From the IMG/VR virus record IMGVR_UViG_3300025168_000447, positions 1 to 29,095 of that record: DNA of 29,095 bases; one strand, given 5' to 3'. The position numbers and the translations under genes are program-made. Shown one piece after another: positions 27,534-29,095 of this stretch. The notes beneath the pieces are model-generated. The model made no database searches. It was not told where the DNA came from and was given only the letters and a program-made list of their open reading frames with translations. Origin of the DNA: a virus. Numbering within the stretch: position 1 is the stretch's first letter; each line of letters begins with the position of its first letter.

Positions 27534-27827
27534 TTACGTTGAAACTTTTATTGTGCCTCTGTCATTATAAAGAAGTCCTGCTGTTCTAGGGGCTGATGTG
27601 GGTAAAGCTGACGCATTTATCTCTTGAGCTATTTCATTACTAGCTATATATCTACGAAGTTCATCTATATCTTCTTTTAAAAGCTGTATTTGATATATAA
27701 GTGCTGCCTCTCCTTCAAAAGCCTCAAGCTCTGTGTGTTTAGAGTTGTCGTACTTAGCTTTTAATGTTGCTAAATCACTACCTGTTTTACTGTGTATTGT
27801 TCCTACCTTTCTTGATGCTAGTGCCAT
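27534..27827 (-). CDS. Small coiled-coil virion-associated protein, 97 aa
   Basis: The first ~40 residues are polar and basic (MALASRKVGTIHSKTGSDLA). Residues 36-70 form one long amphipathic helix with leucine/isoleucine heptads (AALIYQIQLLKEDIDELRRY), probably a trimeric coiled coil. The last ~25 are an extended Ala/Thr/Pro segment ending NDRGTIKVST. No catalytic motif or membrane segment was seen. It lies 1 nt after the fiber-like gene (TAA-T-ATG) and 15 nt before the ring-protein gene, so it is translated as part of the tail block. A trimeric coiled coil next to a fiber protein suggests an adaptor or short fiber anchor. I do not recognise the family, and the role is inferred from context only. 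Confidence 0.65.
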   Translation of the reverse strand: MALASRKVGTIHSKTGSDLATLKAKYDNSKHTELEAFEGEAALIYQIQLLKEDIDELRRYIASNEIAQEINASALPTSAPRTAGLLYNDRGTIKVST

Positions 27828-27828
27828 A

Positions 27829-29095
27829 TTATATTTTTGCTATAGTTAGTTTACCTCCGTATACTTCTTCACCAGATGCTTGTGCTAACTCTATTAATAT
27901 GTAGTTAGTAGCGTCAGAGTTAACATCAGTAATATCTATTTGTGTACCAATATTACCAGTACCTTTACTTGTTACCGTTTTACTATTAACATCAGCTTCG
28001 TAAACAGTAACAGCAGATGTTGCACTACCATAAATGTCTACATGAGTGGCTTTAAAACCAACAGGTATATCTATAGATGCAAACATCTTCGATGTACCAT
28101 GGGATTCTAACCATCTATCACTACCTGTGTCATCAATCATAACAGGTCTACCAGCATCATCAGGTATAAAATCGCTTGGCAGTATCTTTACGTATGTTAT
28201 ACCAGGTAAAACATTACCAGTTACATCTAAGTTTCCAGCTATAGTTGTTACTGAATTTACTCCCTGACCTATAGAAACATCTACCTCATCTTCTTCACTA
28301 CCACCAGTTAACTGAATTCCATATTGCAGTTCACCATCGTGGGTAGCAACCCAAATACCAAATTGACCAGATTCTTGACCGTCTGTAGCAACATCAATTT
28401 CACACAAAAACCCACCATACTCTTGAGAGTTTTGAGCACTGTCTTCGCCTACAAATCGCACTTCACCAATATTAGTTCCAACTGCTGGAGCAGCACCTCT
28501 ATCTTTAACAAAGATCATTTGAGCTGGATCGTTAGTATCGTTACTAGTATTTTTTAAAGTAAATATTGGGTCATCGGCATTTGCAGATTCAAACGTTACC
28601 GAATCTCCATTAACTGTTAAGTCTCCCCCAAAATATGAACCTCCATTCTGAACATAAAGTGCGTAAGCGTTGGTAATAGTTTGATTTGTACTTGCTACTG
28701 GCGATCCTTTTATATAAACTGTAGAAGCGTTTGTAGTTGTTACAGATGAGTTCGTAGCCATTAGCCTAGGATTCTCAAATGTTATATGATTGTATGTAGC
28801 GTTTGTTCCAGACGCAGAAGTACTAGCATCTGTCAGATCAGACGCATCAATATGTATTGCATGACCATCGACTCCTATTGTAAGATTTCTGTTATCAACT
28901 TGTACAAAACCTTTTGCAGTAATAATACCAGCTAAACTTTTATCTCCTGCTGTTAAGTTTGTAGCCGTAGCTGCATTACCTGTACAAGAACCTGACGAAC
29001 CAGAAGCATTACCTGTCACGTCACCAGTAAGTGCTCCAGCAAAACCTGTTGCAGTTAGTATACCTGTATTACCAACAAATGTTAATTCAGACTCC
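27829..29095 (-). CDS. Tail/head fiber-like protein, C-terminal part (5' end outside window)
   Basis: The frame is open to the right edge, so this is the last ~420 residues of a longer protein; a GTG at 29017-29019 is internal and not the start. The N-terminal part seen is a Gly/Ser/Thr/Asn/Ala repeat (GALTGDVTGNASGSSGSCTG, then NAATATNL), typical of fibrous stalks of phage fibers. Next come beta-rich segments with LYVQNGGSYFGGDLTVNGD and GEVRFVGEDSAQ, as in tail fibers of aquatic phages. The last ~120 residues, from ITYVKILPSDFIPDDAGRPV to the end, look like a separate beta-sandwich tip. It probably forms a trimeric host-recognition or head fiber. No chaperone/autocleavage motif (such as an intramolecular chaperone Ser/Asp pair) was identified. 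It is the first gene visible in the late block. The family is assigned by composition and repeat style, so the specific receptor is unknown. Confidence 0.75.
   Translation of the reverse strand, partial: ESELTFVGNTGILTATGFAGALTGDVTGNASGSSGSCTGNAATATNLTAGDKSLAGIITAKGFVQVDNRNLTIGVDGHAIHIDASDLTDASTSASGTNATYNHITFENPRLMATNSSVTTTNASTVYIKGSPVASTNQTITNAYALYVQNGGSYFGGDLTVNGDSVTFESANADDPIFTLKNTSNDTNDPAQMIFVKDRGAAPAVGTNIGEVRFVGEDSAQNSQEYGGFLCEIDVATDGQESGQFGIWVATHDGELQYGIQLTGGSEEDEVDVSIGQGVNSVTTIAGNLDVTGNVLPGITYVKILPSDFIPDDAGRPVMIDDTGSDRWLESHGTSKMFASIDIPVGFKATHVDIYGSATSAVTVYEADVNSKTVTSKGTGNIGTQIDITDVNSDATNYILIELAQASGEEVYGGKLTIAKI

Noticed and set aside
29017-29019. GTG start of the fiber-like gene
   Set aside because: The frame stays open to the right edge and the upstream residues (GFAGALTGDVTGN) continue the same repeat, so the true start is outside the window.
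1-29095. Alternative genetic code, CRISPR array, tRNA genes, integrase or insertion sequences
   Set aside because: All frames read well with the standard code and end in TAA or TGA; no cloverleaf, regularly spaced repeat, recombinase or transposase motif was seen.

Overview
The window looks like part of the genome of a tailed double-stranded DNA phage of the crAss-like group (order Crassvirales), probably from an aquatic, perhaps marine, Bacteroidota host. The evidence is a consecutive late-gene series that matches the crAss-like order: tail ring protein, muzzle/stabilization protein, two internal 'cargo' proteins, then a giant virion RNA-polymerase protein carrying the catalytic motif DFDID. 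The DNA is AT-rich, the standard genetic code fits, and starts are preceded by A/T-rich sequence without Shine-Dalgarno motifs, as in Bacteroidota. The aquatic origin is inferred only from the style of the fiber-like proteins. No database search was possible, so all family calls rest on motif and order recognition.

Layout. Bases 1-1237 (+ strand) hold the 3' part of an rIIB-like gene and a uracil-DNA glycosylase gene, coupled by an ATGA overlap; these are presumably early/replication-side genes. Bases 1238-1312 form a convergent junction with a GC-rich hairpin that should act as a terminator. From 1313 to the right edge everything is on the - strand and packed into what looks like one late operon. 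In transcription order it reads: a fiber-like protein (5' end beyond the window), a 97-aa coiled-coil protein, a 299-aa tail ring protein, a 1458-aa muzzle protein, a 975-aa internal protein with a lytic-transglycosylase-like region, a 653-aa internal protein, the 5139-aa giant protein, a 54-aa protein and a 148-aa beta-rich structural protein. Junctions are 1-41 nt or overlapping, and two are TAATG stop/start overlaps.

How the parts work together. The ring and muzzle proteins would build the short tail. The internal proteins would ride in the capsid or tail and be ejected: the 975-aa protein to open peptidoglycan, and the giant protein to enter the cell and transcribe early phage genes. The giant protein combines a membrane-active-looking N-terminus, a coiled coil, a PD-(D/E)XK nuclease-like domain, a QDE-1-like two-barrel RNA polymerase, a proline/alanine linker, an HEXXH zincin-like protease domain and a long helical C-terminus. 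This nuclease-polymerase-protease fusion in a single reading frame of about 15.4 kb is the most interesting object in the window.

No tRNA, CRISPR array, insertion sequence, integrase or riboswitch was recognised. There is no gene-free stretch over 300 bases; the longest is the 75-base convergent junction.
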